This document shows positions 1 through 7,827 of a stretch of 64,000 nt of DNA, in pieces. Position numbers and translations under genes: made by a program. The notes beneath the pieces are model-generated. The model was not told the DNA's origin. It searched no databases and saw only the letters and a list, made by a program, of their open reading frames with translations. Position 1 is the first letter of the stretch, and each line of letters starts with the position of its first letter. Source of the DNA: Pseudomonadaceae bacterium (GTDB lineage Bacteria > Pseudomonadota > Gammaproteobacteria > Pseudomonadales > Azotimanducaceae); the NCBI GenBank assembly GCA_024743435.1, contig JANSWO010000002.1, positions 186,001 to 250,000 on the forward strand. The letters are read 5' to 3'.

Positions 1-12
1 TTTTAAAAAGGT

Positions 13-22
13 GGACATGTCC
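13..22. promoter_or_regulatory. 10-bp perfect palindrome upstream of the recombinase
   Basis: GGACATGTCC is perfectly self-complementary and lies 25 bases before the recombinase start. It is flanked by A-rich sequence on both sides. It could be an operator for the recombinase or half of a recombination site; nothing in the sequence decides between these. Confidence 0.4.
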
Positions 23-47
23 AAAAAGGGTAGGTAAATATTAAAGT

Positions 48-617
48 ATGAAGATTGGATACGCTCGCGTCTCTACCGATGAACAATTACTCGATATGCA
101 GCTCGATGCGTTGCAGGCGGTTAAGTGCGACCAAATCTTCAAGGACGAAGGGATTTCCGCGATCGCAGCTAACCGTCAAGGTTGGGAAAGTGCACTCCAA
201 GCTCTAGACGATGGCGATACGCTCGTTATTTGGAAGCTCGATCGTGCCTTCCGCTCCACGGTCGATGCCATCCTGACGCTTGATAACCTCAGAGATCGAG
301 GGATCGAGTTCCAATGCATCACGATGCAAATCGATACGTCTACGCCCGAGGGCCGAAAGTGGTATCGAGACACGGCCTCTTGGGCAGAGTACGAAAGAGA
401 GCTGATCTCTCAACGAACCAAAGCCGGAATGGCAGCAGCCAATCGGCGTGGAAAACATGTCGGTAGGCCAAAAGCCCTTACCGACGAGCAGATCAATCAC
501 GCTCAATCCGCCATCGCGGCGGGAGAGACGGTTAGCGGCATGGCTGGCGTTTTGAACGTCAATCGAAAAACCCTCTCCAATGCTTTAAGGCAACATGGGG
601 TTCGCAGCCATGCCTAA
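48..617 (+). CDS. Serine recombinase (resolvase/invertase family)
   Basis: Small serine recombinase of the Pin/Tn3-resolvase type, expected to cut and rejoin DNA at short dyad sites through a covalent phosphoserine link. The N-terminal catalytic domain (about residues 1-125) opens with YARVST, giving nucleophile Ser9. The conserved arginines are visible in KLDRAFRS (Arg66, Arg69) and in the EYERELISQRTKAG helix. Residues about 144-186 form a short Hin-type helix-turn-helix (NVNRKTLSNALRQHG). The 189-residue length is normal for a stand-alone resolvase, so the gene looks intact. Its stop overlaps the start region of the following metalloprotease gene, so the two are probably cotranscribed and travel together. 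Family is secure; target site is unknown. Confidence 0.93.
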   Translation: MKIGYARVSTDEQLLDMQLDALQAVKCDQIFKDEGISAIAANRQGWESALQALDDGDTLVIWKLDRAFRSTVDAILTLDNLRDRGIEFQCITMQIDTSTPEGRKWYRDTASWAEYERELISQRTKAGMAAANRRGKHVGRPKALTDEQINHAQSAIAAGETVSGMAGVLNVNRKTLSNALRQHGVRSHA

Positions 618-1815
618 GGTAAATCCCGATATATTGGTGTGGGCTAGAGAAACCGCAGGTCTCTCCGAAGAGGAAGCTGTCACTAAGCTCGGCATTAATG
701 ATGCCCGGGGCATAGCCGCACTCGATCGCTTAGCTGCTCTCGAAAACGGAGATATCGAGCCGACACGCCCAATGCTGCTGAAGATGGTCAAGCATTATCG
801 CAGACCGCTTCTGAGCTTTTATATGCGTGAACGACCGATCATGGCTGATCGGGGACAAGATCATCGAATGCTGCCCGACACAATCGATGCCCAAGAGGTC
901 GCATGGGCTGACGTGGTGATTCGCGATATCCACGCCCGCCAATCCTTAGTGCGTGAAGTACTGCTAGACGATGAAGACACCGAGCCGCTTGATTTTGTAG
1001 GTGCTCACACCATGGGCCAAGGTCGGCGCGGTGTCGATCAAATGGTCTTGGCCCTAAAAGATATTCTCCATTTCGATCAGAACGAGTATCGCGAATTCAA
1101 CAAAATAGATGATGCGTTTGCCTATCTTCGTCGATTATCTGAGCAAGCGGGCGTATTTGTCCTTCTCGTTGATAATTTGGGTAGTCATCACACTCGTATT
1201 CCCGTCGAAGCTTTTCGCGGGTTTGCGCTTTCCGACAATATCGCTCCTTTTGTCGCTATCAATGCAAACGATAGTCGCGGCGCTTGGTGTTTCACGCTCG
1301 TTCACGAGCTAGCTCACATTGCTCTGGGTGACACGGGTGTCAGTGGTGGCATTGGTGACGATCGATTAGAGCAATTCTGCAACGATGTCGCTAGCGAGTT
1401 TTTGGTCGCACGAGCTGAGCTCGCCGCGTTAGCGGTTACTCAAGATACTAGCTTGGAACAGTCTAAGCAGATCATCAGCAACTTTGCTCGCGAGCGAAAC
1501 GTCAGTAACACGATGGTGGCCTATAAGCTCTATCGCTCCGGCGCGTACGACTATCCGAAATTCGAACGTCTAAGGTTGGCATTCCGGCAAGACTTCCTCG
1601 AATACCAAGAGCGACAACGGGAGCAAAACCGCCAAAAAGAAGGCGGCCCAACCTATCAGATATTGCGCCAGCACCGGACAGGCAAGCTGCTCATACAGCT
1701 CGTCGATCGCATGATCTATAGCGGGCAACTTACGACCACAAAGGCGGGCAAGGTGCTCGGCGTTAATCCCAAAAATGTCCACGGCTTACTTGAAGCCGTT
1801 CGGCCTTCTGTTTAG
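610..1815 (+). CDS. XRE-like/ImmA-IrrE family zinc metallopeptidase (COG2856)
   Basis: The N-terminal 75 residues resemble a helix-turn-helix region (LGINDARGIAALDRLAALENG). The C-terminal part carries the ImmA/IrrE zinc-protease signature HELAH at residues 232-236, with a likely third ligand Glu in CNDVASEFL (about 263). Proteins of this family cleave repressors (ImmA in ICEBs1, IrrE in Deinococcus) or act as antitoxin-like partners. I chose ATG 610, which overlaps the recombinase end by 8 bases; an in-frame upstream codon at 595 would add five residues. The stop at 1815 abuts the ribosome-binding site of the DUF4411 gene, which supports one operon. Family confident; the role here is inferred. 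Confidence 0.9.
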   Translation: MPKVNPDILVWARETAGLSEEEAVTKLGINDARGIAALDRLAALENGDIEPTRPMLLKMVKHYRRPLLSFYMRERPIMADRGQDHRMLPDTIDAQEVAWADVVIRDIHARQSLVREVLLDDEDTEPLDFVGAHTMGQGRRGVDQMVLALKDILHFDQNEYREFNKIDDAFAYLRRLSEQAGVFVLLVDNLGSHHTRIPVEAFRGFALSDNIAPFVAINANDSRGAWCFTLVHELAHIALGDTGVSGGIGDDRLEQFCNDVASEFLVARAELAALAVTQDTSLEQSKQIISNFARERNVSNTMVAYKLYRSGAYDYPKFERLRLAFRQDFLEYQERQREQNRQKEGGPTYQILRQHRTGKLLIQLVDRMIYSGQLTTTKAGKVLGVNPKNVHGLLEAVRPSV

Positions 1816-1825
1816 GAGATAGATT

Positions 1826-2326
1826 CTGATATATCTCCTAGATGCTAACGTCCTGATAGATGCGAACAGGGACTATTACCCCGTCGATCGAGTGCCAGAA
1901 TACTGGGATTGGCTCATCCATCAGGGTGAACAAGGTCATGTGAAAATTCCGGTCGAGATTTACGAGGAATTCAAGCTCGGCAAAAAGGATGCGCTAGCTG
2001 CGTGGGCGAAAGAGAAAGAAACCGAAGCCGCCTTGCGCATCGATGAGGAAGTCGATATCGAGTTGGTGCAGCAAGTAACGGAACAAGGCTATGCGCCAGA
2101 CTTGAACGATATAGAGATCGAGAAAATTGGCCGCGACCCGTTCTTGATCGCCTACGCATTTGCTGATTCGAACAATCGCATTGTGGTCACGACCGAGGTA
2201 TCAAAGCCAAGCAGACAAAGGGCCAACCGTCACGTACCAGATGTCTGCAATCAATTCGGTGTACGTAGCATTAGTGCTTATCAGCTCGGTCATACGTTGG
2301 AATTTCGTACCGACTGGAATAAATAG
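1826..2326 (+). CDS. DUF4411 family PIN-domain-like protein, probable CTG start
   Basis: Reading upstream of the first conventional start codon (GTG 1892), the frame stays open and encodes IYLLDANVLIDANRDYY, the conserved beginning of DUF4411 proteins with PIN-type acidic residues (LDANVLIDA). An in-frame TAG at 1820 limits the start to ATT 1823 or CTG 1826. AGGAG at 1814-1818 lies 7 bases before the CTG, so CTG 1826 is the best start (166 residues). DUF4411 genes are commonly found beside XRE/COG2856 genes and are suspected RNase toxins. Further acidic residues occur in IGRDPFLIAYA and the C-terminal half. Toxin activity is family-based inference; the non-ATG start is read directly from the sequence. 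Confidence 0.85.
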   Translation: MIYLLDANVLIDANRDYYPVDRVPEYWDWLIHQGEQGHVKIPVEIYEEFKLGKKDALAAWAKEKETEAALRIDEEVDIELVQQVTEQGYAPDLNDIEIEKIGRDPFLIAYAFADSNNRIVVTTEVSKPSRQRANRHVPDVCNQFGVRSISAYQLGHTLEFRTDWNK

Positions 2327-2329
2327 GGA

Positions 2330-2387
2330 CCGCTTTCGGCCAATAGCAGGCATTACCCATCTGGCTCTTTGAGCGTCCGCTTTCGGC
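2330..2387. repeat. 11-bp direct repeat after the accessory module
   Basis: CCGCTTTCGGC occurs at 2330-2340 and again at 2377-2387, in the short non-coding stretch after the DUF4411 stop. It may mark the right-hand junction of the inserted module or be a remnant of another element. Confidence 0.5.
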
Positions 2388-2396
2388 TATCTCACG

Positions 2397-2412
2397 CTGT
2401 CCGTCAGGACAG
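2397..2412. repeat. Inverted repeat CTGTCC-GTCA-GGACAG
   Basis: Six-base arms surround a four-base loop. The arm core TGTCC/GGACA is the same pentamer pair as in the palindrome at 13-22, in the opposite order. It could be a weak hairpin or a recombinase-related site; no T-run follows, so it is not an intrinsic terminator. Confidence 0.4.
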
Positions 2413-2428
2413 ATGCCGACCACCACAA

Positions 2429-2995
2429 CTAGGAGATCGGGTAGAGCGGGGCTCTCAGCCGTCTCATGATCAGGTCGTCGTCGGTGGGCGCGCCACTGTC
2501 GACGACGAAGCGCTTGCGGCCAACAACGCGAAAACCGCGCGATCGGTATAGCGCGATAGCGCCAGCATTCTTTTCCCAGACGTCCAGATACAGCCAGGTC
2601 GTGGCATCGACGTCGGTGCTGATGAGCGCATCGAGCAAGCGTTGGCCAATTCCCTGGTTCTGAAAGTGACTCTCAACATAGAGTCTGTGCAGCGCGCGGT
2701 TGCCTTGAGATTCGGCTATCTCTGGATAGTCGCACCAGCCGATCTGGCCGAAGCCTACAAGCTTAAAGCTCTCTCGGTGTTCAGCGACGAGGATCAGATC
2801 CTGGTCGATCCAGGAAGCCACGGTCTCGTCGGTGAATGTGCGCGCACACTGCGCCTCGAGGTCTGACTCGGATACCGAATCGCCAAATGCGACGCGAAAG
2901 GTGCGCTCGGCGAGTTCCCGCAGTTCGGGGATATCGTTGGTTCGTCGATCAACCCGCGGTGCTCGCAGGTTTACGCCATCTCGATTATCCGGCAT
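2429..2995 (-). CDS. GNAT family N-acetyltransferase
   Basis: 188-residue acetyl-CoA dependent N-acetyltransferase of the Gcn5-related fold. The acetyl-CoA binding motif A is visible as LYVESHFQNQGIGQRLLDAL (QNQGIG pyrophosphate loop). It is followed by the typical LDVWEKNAGAIALYRSRGF strand-helix segment and a C-terminal MRRL strand. The substrate cannot be predicted. It is the last gene of a leftward run after the DUF169 and nitroreductase genes, with 35 bases separating it from the latter, so cotranscription is likely. Confidence 0.88.
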   Translation of the reverse strand: MPDNRDGVNLRAPRVDRRTNDIPELRELAERTFRVAFGDSVSESDLEAQCARTFTDETVASWIDQDLILVAEHRESFKLVGFGQIGWCDYPEIAESQGNRALHRLYVESHFQNQGIGQRLLDALISTDVDATTWLYLDVWEKNAGAIALYRSRGFRVVGRKRFVVDSGAPTDDDLIMRRLRAPLYPIS

Positions 2996-3030
2996 GGGCG
3001 GCAGCGCTGCTCTGAGCGAGCCTGAGTGCT

Positions 3031-3666
3031 CTAAAACTCATCAACAGACATCATCTTCGCCAAAGGTTTGCGGCTGATGGAGCCATGCCCGCCGCCCACC
3101 GGGTAACCCAGAGGTATGTGCGCGCAGGTGTGCCAGCCCTCTGGAATCGCCAGCAGGTTTTTCACCGCGGGCTCGTCCATACATAGCAGGGTTGTGAGCA
3201 CACAGCCGAGGCCTTCGCTTCGCGCTGCGAGCAGCAGGTTCTGAACGGCTGGATAGACGCTTCCGCCGCCAACGATGCTGGGTCTGTCCTGCTTTGCATC
3301 AGTAATTGCCATGTTTGACGGATTGAAGCAGAACACGACGATGACGGGTACATCGCCCAAGTTCTCCGCTAGATAGTCGCCGGCTTTCAGGCTCTTACGA
3401 GACTTTTCTGCCTGATCTTCTGGCATCTTCGCCAGGCGCTCCTCGTAGTGCCCGTTGTAGGTTTGCCAGCGTGGCAGATACAGATCCTGAAGCGATTTCT
3501 TCTTGGCCTGATCGCGCACCACAACCATGTGCCATGGTTGAAGATTGCCGCCGGTCGGTGCCCAGGTGGCGGCGTTTAGCACTCGTTCGAGCACATCCTC
3601 GGGAATCGGGTCCGGCCGCAGGCGGCGTACTGCGCGCAGGGTGCTCATCGCATCGTATAGGTTCAT
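3031..3666 (-). CDS. Nitroreductase family protein
   Basis: 211-residue FMN-dependent NAD(P)H oxidoreductase of the nitroreductase fold. The N-terminus shows the RAVRRLRPDPIPEDVLERVLNAA pattern and APTGGNLQPW, which contacts FMN phosphate. The C-terminal region has the GLGCVLTT and HIPLGYPVG segments characteristic of the family. Physiological substrates of such enzymes are usually unknown (nitroaromatics, quinones, enones). It lies between a DUF169 gene (30 bases upstream) and a GNAT gene on the same strand. Confidence 0.9.
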   Translation of the reverse strand: MNLYDAMSTLRAVRRLRPDPIPEDVLERVLNAATWAPTGGNLQPWHMVVVRDQAKKKSLQDLYLPRWQTYNGHYEERLAKMPEDQAEKSRKSLKAGDYLAENLGDVPVIVVFCFNPSNMAITDAKQDRPSIVGGGSVYPAVQNLLLAARSEGLGCVLTTLLCMDEPAVKNLLAIPEGWHTCAHIPLGYPVGGGHGSISRKPLAKMMSVDEF

Positions 3667-3696
3667 CTGGGTCTCCGGTTAGTTGCCGCGCCGTGA

Positions 3697-4500
3697 TCAG
3701 CGCTCGCCATAGCTTGCGCCCAGGCCTGCTTTGGCATCGTTCATGATGCCGTATTGGGGAATGGGGTAGCGCAGGCCATTGCGGGACAAAGCCTGCATGC
3801 CCGCAATAATTTTCCCAAGATACTTCGGTGGTAGCGCCATCAGCAGTTCGTCTTCCATGACACCGCCATAGCGACGCTCGGCATAGCAGGGTATGGACAG
3901 GCTTGGCTCTCCGGTTGCCAGTGCGCGCCCCCAGGAGTCAGCGCAGGCCGATTCACCCACGCAGCCCCATTCCAGTTTTTTGTAACCACTCCATTGCAAG
4001 CCGTTGATTAAAATAATCATTTGGGCCGGAGTTGCGTAGATGAGGGCGATGTCGGGTGGGTCGAGCCTGCCACTGGCGAGGGGGCTCACGGCCATTGCTT
4101 CGAAGCGCCCGAACGGCACTGTGTCCATGGCGTGCTGATGCGTGCTGGAACCTTCCACGTCCTCAAACCAGACCCCTGCCATATGCTGGCCAGATAACCA
4201 TGTCTCATCCTGTGGGTGTAAGCCGATGACCGCGCCGCACTGCTGGCCCACCAGGTCTGCGCCGGTGATCCCCACGGTCCAGCCGTTGCGCGCAGCCTGG
4301 CCAACGATCTGATCAGTCGTGTGCACGTGTTTGGGCCGTCTGATCCGCTCGATCGCTTCCATGTCGTCAGCGCGCTCAAACAGTTTCATGCCAATGGGCG
4401 TCGTGCGCAGACGCAACAGTGCATTCAGCTGGCTTACCGTCTCCTGACCATCGAAATCTTCCACCGTCGCGATGTTGTCGGTTGTGCTGGTTGGCGGCAT
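3697..4500 (-). CDS. DUF169 family protein
   Basis: 267-residue cytosolic protein. The N-terminal RLRTTPIGMKLFE segment and the AIYATPAQM-like central strand with WGCVGESACADS match the DUF169 (COG2043) family, whose biochemical role is unsettled. Two cysteines fall in the conserved central region. It heads a three-gene leftward unit with the nitroreductase and GNAT genes. I cannot assign a reaction. Confidence 0.75.
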   Translation of the reverse strand: MPPTSTTDNIATVEDFDGQETVSQLNALLRLRTTPIGMKLFERADDMEAIERIRRPKHVHTTDQIVGQAARNGWTVGITGADLVGQQCGAVIGLHPQDETWLSGQHMAGVWFEDVEGSSTHQHAMDTVPFGRFEAMAVSPLASGRLDPPDIALIYATPAQMIILINGLQWSGYKKLEWGCVGESACADSWGRALATGEPSLSIPCYAERRYGGVMEDELLMALPPKYLGKIIAGMQALSRNGLRYPIPQYGIMNDAKAGLGASYGER

Positions 4501-4566
4501 GAATCGCTCCCGTTATTCACTCGTTCGAAGCTGCGAGAGTACTGAAACGAAGGGGGCAGGGCGACT

Positions 4567-5304
4567 ATGATGGGCGCGTACTGTTTATCGACGGTTGTTG
4601 TGAATCGATCTCTAGGCTGGTTTGTCGTTTTTCTGTTGTTGCTCGCCGCCGCTGCGTGGGCTGTACGCTGGTGGGCAGGGCCTGGACTGTCGTCTCTGCT
4701 CCTCGATGCGGATCGCCGCGCCGCTCCTGCACTCATTCTGGTCGTCAGTGAAGGCTCGTCCGTATCAGGCCCCGAAGCGCGTCAACATGCAGCATCCCTT
4801 GGCGCGCGGCTGCTTTGGCACGGCAGTCTCGATGCGACAGTGAGCGGTGAGCTATTGCGCTCGCCGGCGAGCGCGGCGCTCGTCTCGTTCCCAACGGGTG
4901 GCGACCTGCTGCGCGCGATCACCGGCTCTGACTTCGACGCGGTGAGAGACGCGATCGAGGCGGATATGGGTGGGCAACTGTTTGCCTATCAAATCAACCC
5001 CGATGCTGATGTCAGCGTTGGCCAACCGCTGGCGTTGCTGCTTGCCAGTGGCGCGACCTTGCCGATTGCGGCGGCTACCCGGCTGCGGGATATCAGCCGG
5101 CCTTACGACGGTGATGTTGTGATATCGAAGGCGGATTCACTGCTGAGCGCGGATGCGGAGCGATTCCCTCAACTGCTAGTGCTCGGCTTCGAAGCGCAGC
5201 TCGGGCTTGGCGGTTGGGCGAGTGATCCGGCGCAGCTGACCGAGTTTGCGTTGTTGCAGACTGAGTTTCGCGAACACTCTCTGAGCATATTCAGTTCAAA
5301 CTAG
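4567..5304 (+). CDS. Hypothetical membrane-anchored protein
   Basis: 245 residues with one clear N-terminal hydrophobic segment (GWFVVFLLLLAAAAWAVRW, about residues 17-35) and a soluble, probably periplasmic remainder. I recognise no family. The C-terminal part is acidic and alanine-rich. The coding frame is supported by length and by composition like its neighbours. It converges with the methyltransferase gene, the two stops overlapping by four bases. A GTG at 4600, just before the hydrophobic segment, is an alternative start. Confidence 0.6.
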   Translation: MMGAYCLSTVVVNRSLGWFVVFLLLLAAAAWAVRWWAGPGLSSLLLDADRRAAPALILVVSEGSSVSGPEARQHAASLGARLLWHGSLDATVSGELLRSPASAALVSFPTGGDLLRAITGSDFDAVRDAIEADMGGQLFAYQINPDADVSVGQPLALLLASGATLPIAAATRLRDISRPYDGDVVISKADSLLSADAERFPQLLVLGFEAQLGLGGWASDPAQLTEFALLQTEFREHSLSIFSSN

Positions 5305-5984
5305 CCGGCATTGTTACCTGTGCCAGTCGCGCGCCAGACACGGACGTTGGCAAACTCATCGAACTCGCCGAGATTTGGCTCGGTCAGGGCCGTGGCCTCG
5401 TGAATCAGTTCGAAGCCGGGATCGCCGAGCACTTTCACCCGGCTATCAGCGACGATCACAACCCGAGCGAGCGTCCTTGTCAATTCGAGCAGCGGCAGGT
5501 TAGAGCGGTCGTAAAGCACGTCCGCCAGTAGCGCGACATCACATACGGGTGCACGGGCCAGGTCGCTGCACAGCGACAGATCGACCCCACTCAGCACAGC
5601 GTTCGCGGCGCTGGCCGCCAGAGCGTCGGCATCGTTGTCGCAGGCAATGACCTCGCTCGCTCCGGCGAGGGCTGCAGCAATACCGGCAACGCCGCTACCG
5701 CTGCCCACGTCGAGTACGGTCTTGCCGGTGACAAGGCCTGGTTCTGCGATTAGGTATCGAGCCAGGGCGAGCCCACTGCCCCAGCAAAATGCCCAATACG
5801 CCGGATTGGCAATCACCGCGTGCATTACCTGACTAGGCAGTGGGCCAGTCTGAAAGTCCGGGTTGATCAGGGCGAGCCGCAGACCGGGACAGCCGTTGAA
5901 CTGCGTTTCGACTAGCGATGCATCCGGTAGCGTCGCGCGAAGACGCTCCTGAATGTCAGCAAACTGGCTGTTGAACTGCTGCAA
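5301..5984 (-). CDS. Class I SAM-dependent methyltransferase, PrmA/ETFB-KMT-like
   Basis: The SAM-binding motif I TVLDVGSGSGVAGIAAALAGA is complete, followed by the acidic motif II residue in VIACDNDADAL and the LLADVLYD post-II segment. The arrangement resembles lysine methyltransferases of the L11/ETF-beta group. The N-terminal PAYWAFCWGSGLALARYL matches the WPSG-type region of ETFB methyltransferases. The start is uncertain: TTG 5984 is used and no good ribosome-binding site is seen. The protein substrate is inference only. Confidence 0.85.
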   Translation of the reverse strand: MQQFNSQFADIQERLRATLPDASLVETQFNGCPGLRLALINPDFQTGPLPSQVMHAVIANPAYWAFCWGSGLALARYLIAEPGLVTGKTVLDVGSGSGVAGIAAALAGASEVIACDNDADALAASAANAVLSGVDLSLCSDLARAPVCDVALLADVLYDRSNLPLLELTRTLARVVIVADSRVKVLGDPGFELIHEATALTEPNLGEFDEFANVRVWRATGTGNNAG

Positions 5985-6023
5985 AATAAACTGCGGAGTG
6001 CTTCTGATTGATTGCCTGCGCCG

Positions 6024-7055
6024 TCAGGACACACCAATCGACAACAAATTCTCGAGGGGTTGATACAGTTCCTCAAGATAGCTCACGTGTTCTTCATCCA
6101 GCTTCAACACGGCTGCTTCGACGAGCGAGTCAAGTTGGCTGACCTTGGAGACGCCCACGACAGGCGATGTGACACCAGCTTTGCCTTTCAGCCAGGCTAT
6201 GGCTACCTGTGCGGGTGTCTTACCGATTTTGCCAGCCACTTCAACAACCCGTTCTGCTATCTGAAAGTCTGCCGCACCGCGGTACAAACCTTCGGTGCGC
6301 GCACGATCCTGTCCTTTGGAGCGAGCCGTCGAACCACCCTCGAAGCCGCCCTGATAAGCGCCGGCAAGAATGCCTCGCGCCAGCGGTGACCAGGGAGTAA
6401 GGCCAACGCCGTTCTCGAGACAGTAGGGGATCATCTCGCGCTCTTCTTCCCGGTAGATGAGGTTGTAGTGGTTCTGCATGGAGATGAACGGGGTCCAGCC
6501 GTTGTAGGTGGCAGTCAATTGCATCTGCGCGAACTGCCAGGCGAACATGGAAGAACCACCGAGATAGAGTGCTTTGCCAGACTTCACGACATCATGGAGC
6601 GCCTCCATTGTCTCTTCGATGGGTGGGTCGACTCTGCCGGGTATGCCATGTGGATGTCGGTGAATGATCAACTGGTCCAGGTAGTCAACGCCAAGCCGGC
6701 TTAGCGAGGCATCCACCGATTCCATAATGTGCTTTCGAGACAAGCCTCCGTCGTTGGCGTTGCGGCTCATGGGGAACGCGACTTTAGTGGTCAGCACGTA
6801 GTCTTTGCGCGGCAGCAGCTTACGCAGCAAGCCGCCAACCACCTCTTCGGTTGCGCCGACGCCGTAGACGTTCGCGCAATCGAAATAGAAGATCCCCGCA
6901 TCGATTGCCGCACGGAAAATCGGTTCGGCTTCGTCGGGCCCCAGTGTCCAATCACCCTGGTGGCCCCTGCCTGGCACGCCGAAGTTCATTGTGCCGAGAC
7001 ACAGCGGTGAAACGGCTAGCCCAGCGCTGGGGCTGAGGGCAATTGGATCAAGCAT
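6024..7055 (-). CDS. Aldo/keto reductase
   Basis: 343-residue NADPH-dependent oxidoreductase of the (beta/alpha)8 aldo/keto reductase superfamily. The beginning (LCLGTMNFG), the catalytic Tyr in FDCANVYGVGATEEVVGG, a Lys in LTTKVAFP, and the His in QLIIHRHPHG are all present. The C-terminal TSPVVGVSKVSQLD is the usual cofactor phosphate site. A run of FDCANVYG plus LTPWSPLARGILAG places it with the Tas/YajO-type group. It appears monocistronic. The stretch 7056-7347 downstream of the MerR gene holds no convincing gene. Confidence 0.93.
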   Translation of the reverse strand: MLDPIALSPSAGLAVSPLCLGTMNFGVPGRGHQGDWTLGPDEAEPIFRAAIDAGIFYFDCANVYGVGATEEVVGGLLRKLLPRKDYVLTTKVAFPMSRNANDGGLSRKHIMESVDASLSRLGVDYLDQLIIHRHPHGIPGRVDPPIEETMEALHDVVKSGKALYLGGSSMFAWQFAQMQLTATYNGWTPFISMQNHYNLIYREEEREMIPYCLENGVGLTPWSPLARGILAGAYQGGFEGGSTARSKGQDRARTEGLYRGAADFQIAERVVEVAGKIGKTPAQVAIAWLKGKAGVTSPVVGVSKVSQLDSLVEAAVLKLDEEHVSYLEELYQPLENLLSIGVS

Positions 7056-7347
7056 GGGACAAGTCTCGAGTGGTCAAAGCGCTAGCTTGCATGAGGGTGG
7101 GGCGAGCGGCAATTGGCGCGCTAGTCCTTGCCAATCATCTTGGGGTGCTGCTAGCCACCGGGGCAGCTTGGTCAGATTGCTGTTGGATCGCCTCCAAGGA
7201 ACAGACTGCCGCGATAATTTTCAATGAACATCAGGTAACTCGCGCGAGTGGTTCCGGGCGACGGTTACTGACCGATACCGCTCGAGCTCGACAGTGGCCA
7301 GAATCGGTTTCTGTCGGCGTAGAGCAGTCACCTCCAACACCTAAGCC

Positions 7348-7773
7348 TCAGCGCTCAAGCTCGTGGTCGCCAGCGCACCATTCGTGTTTGGACAGGCTCT
7401 CGATAACGTAACACTTGCCAACGTGCCCGCTCCGACAACCCGCGACGATACGCTTGAGTTCTTTTTCCAGGTCGCGCAGCAACGTAAGTTTTGCCTTCAC
7501 GGCAGCGAGGTTTGATTCCGCGAGCCTATGCACGTCATCACAGTCCCGTTCGACATCCTCGCCCAGCGTGATCAGGTTCTTGATACTGGCCAGTGAGAAG
7601 CCCAGTTGCCTTGCGTGTTTGATAAACCCCAGCCGTTCCAGATCGCTATCGCTATAACGACGTTGTCCTCCGCTTGATCGATACGGTTCCGGAATCAGAC
7701 CGGCTTGTTCGTAATACCTGAGTGTGGGGACCTTGATGCCTACCCGTGTCGATACCTCACCAATGGAATACAT
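7348..7773 (-). CDS. MerR family metal-responsive regulator
   Basis: 141 residues: winged helix-turn-helix at the N-terminus (IGEVSTRVGIKVPTLRYYEQAGLIPEPYRSSG..RRY), a long dimerisation helix, and a cysteine-bearing C-terminal loop. Cys78 at the start of the dimer helix corresponds to the Cys that distinguishes divalent-metal sensors (MerR, ZntR, PbrR). Cys113 and Cys121 give a C-x7-C loop, with an additional Cys133. This suggests sensing of a soft divalent metal, though which one is not determinable. It is divergent from the ICMT-like gene, and the shared operator lies in the 54-base gap. Confidence 0.93.
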   Translation of the reverse strand: MYSIGEVSTRVGIKVPTLRYYEQAGLIPEPYRSSGGQRRYSDSDLERLGFIKHARQLGFSLASIKNLITLGEDVERDCDDVHRLAESNLAAVKAKLTLLRDLEKELKRIVAGCRSGHVGKCYVIESLSKHEWCAGDHELER

Positions 7774-7781
7774 CTTCTTGC

Positions 7782-7812
7782 TTGAACCTCTAGTTACTAG
7801 AGGAATTATAGT
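7782..7812 (+). promoter_or_regulatory. MerR-type operator/promoter with 19-bp spacer
   Basis: TTGAAC (7782-7787) and TATAGT (7807-7812) are separated by 19 bases, the over-long spacing typical of MerR-activated promoters. Inside lies a perfect dyad CCTCTAG-TTA-CTAGAGG (7787-7803). It points rightward into the ICMT-like gene at 7828, and the divergent regulator is likely autoregulated from the same site. Confidence 0.92.
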
Positions 7813-7827
7813 CTCGGCAATTAAAAG

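Noticed and set aside
1-2412. Prophage remnant
   Set aside because: No integrase, capsid, lysis or phage repressor genes accompany the recombinase and ImmA-like gene, so a small mobile module fits better.
7043-7411. 122-codon plus-strand frame between aldo/keto reductase and MerR genes
   Set aside because: It overlaps both minus-strand genes, has no ribosome-binding site worth noting and no recognisable features.
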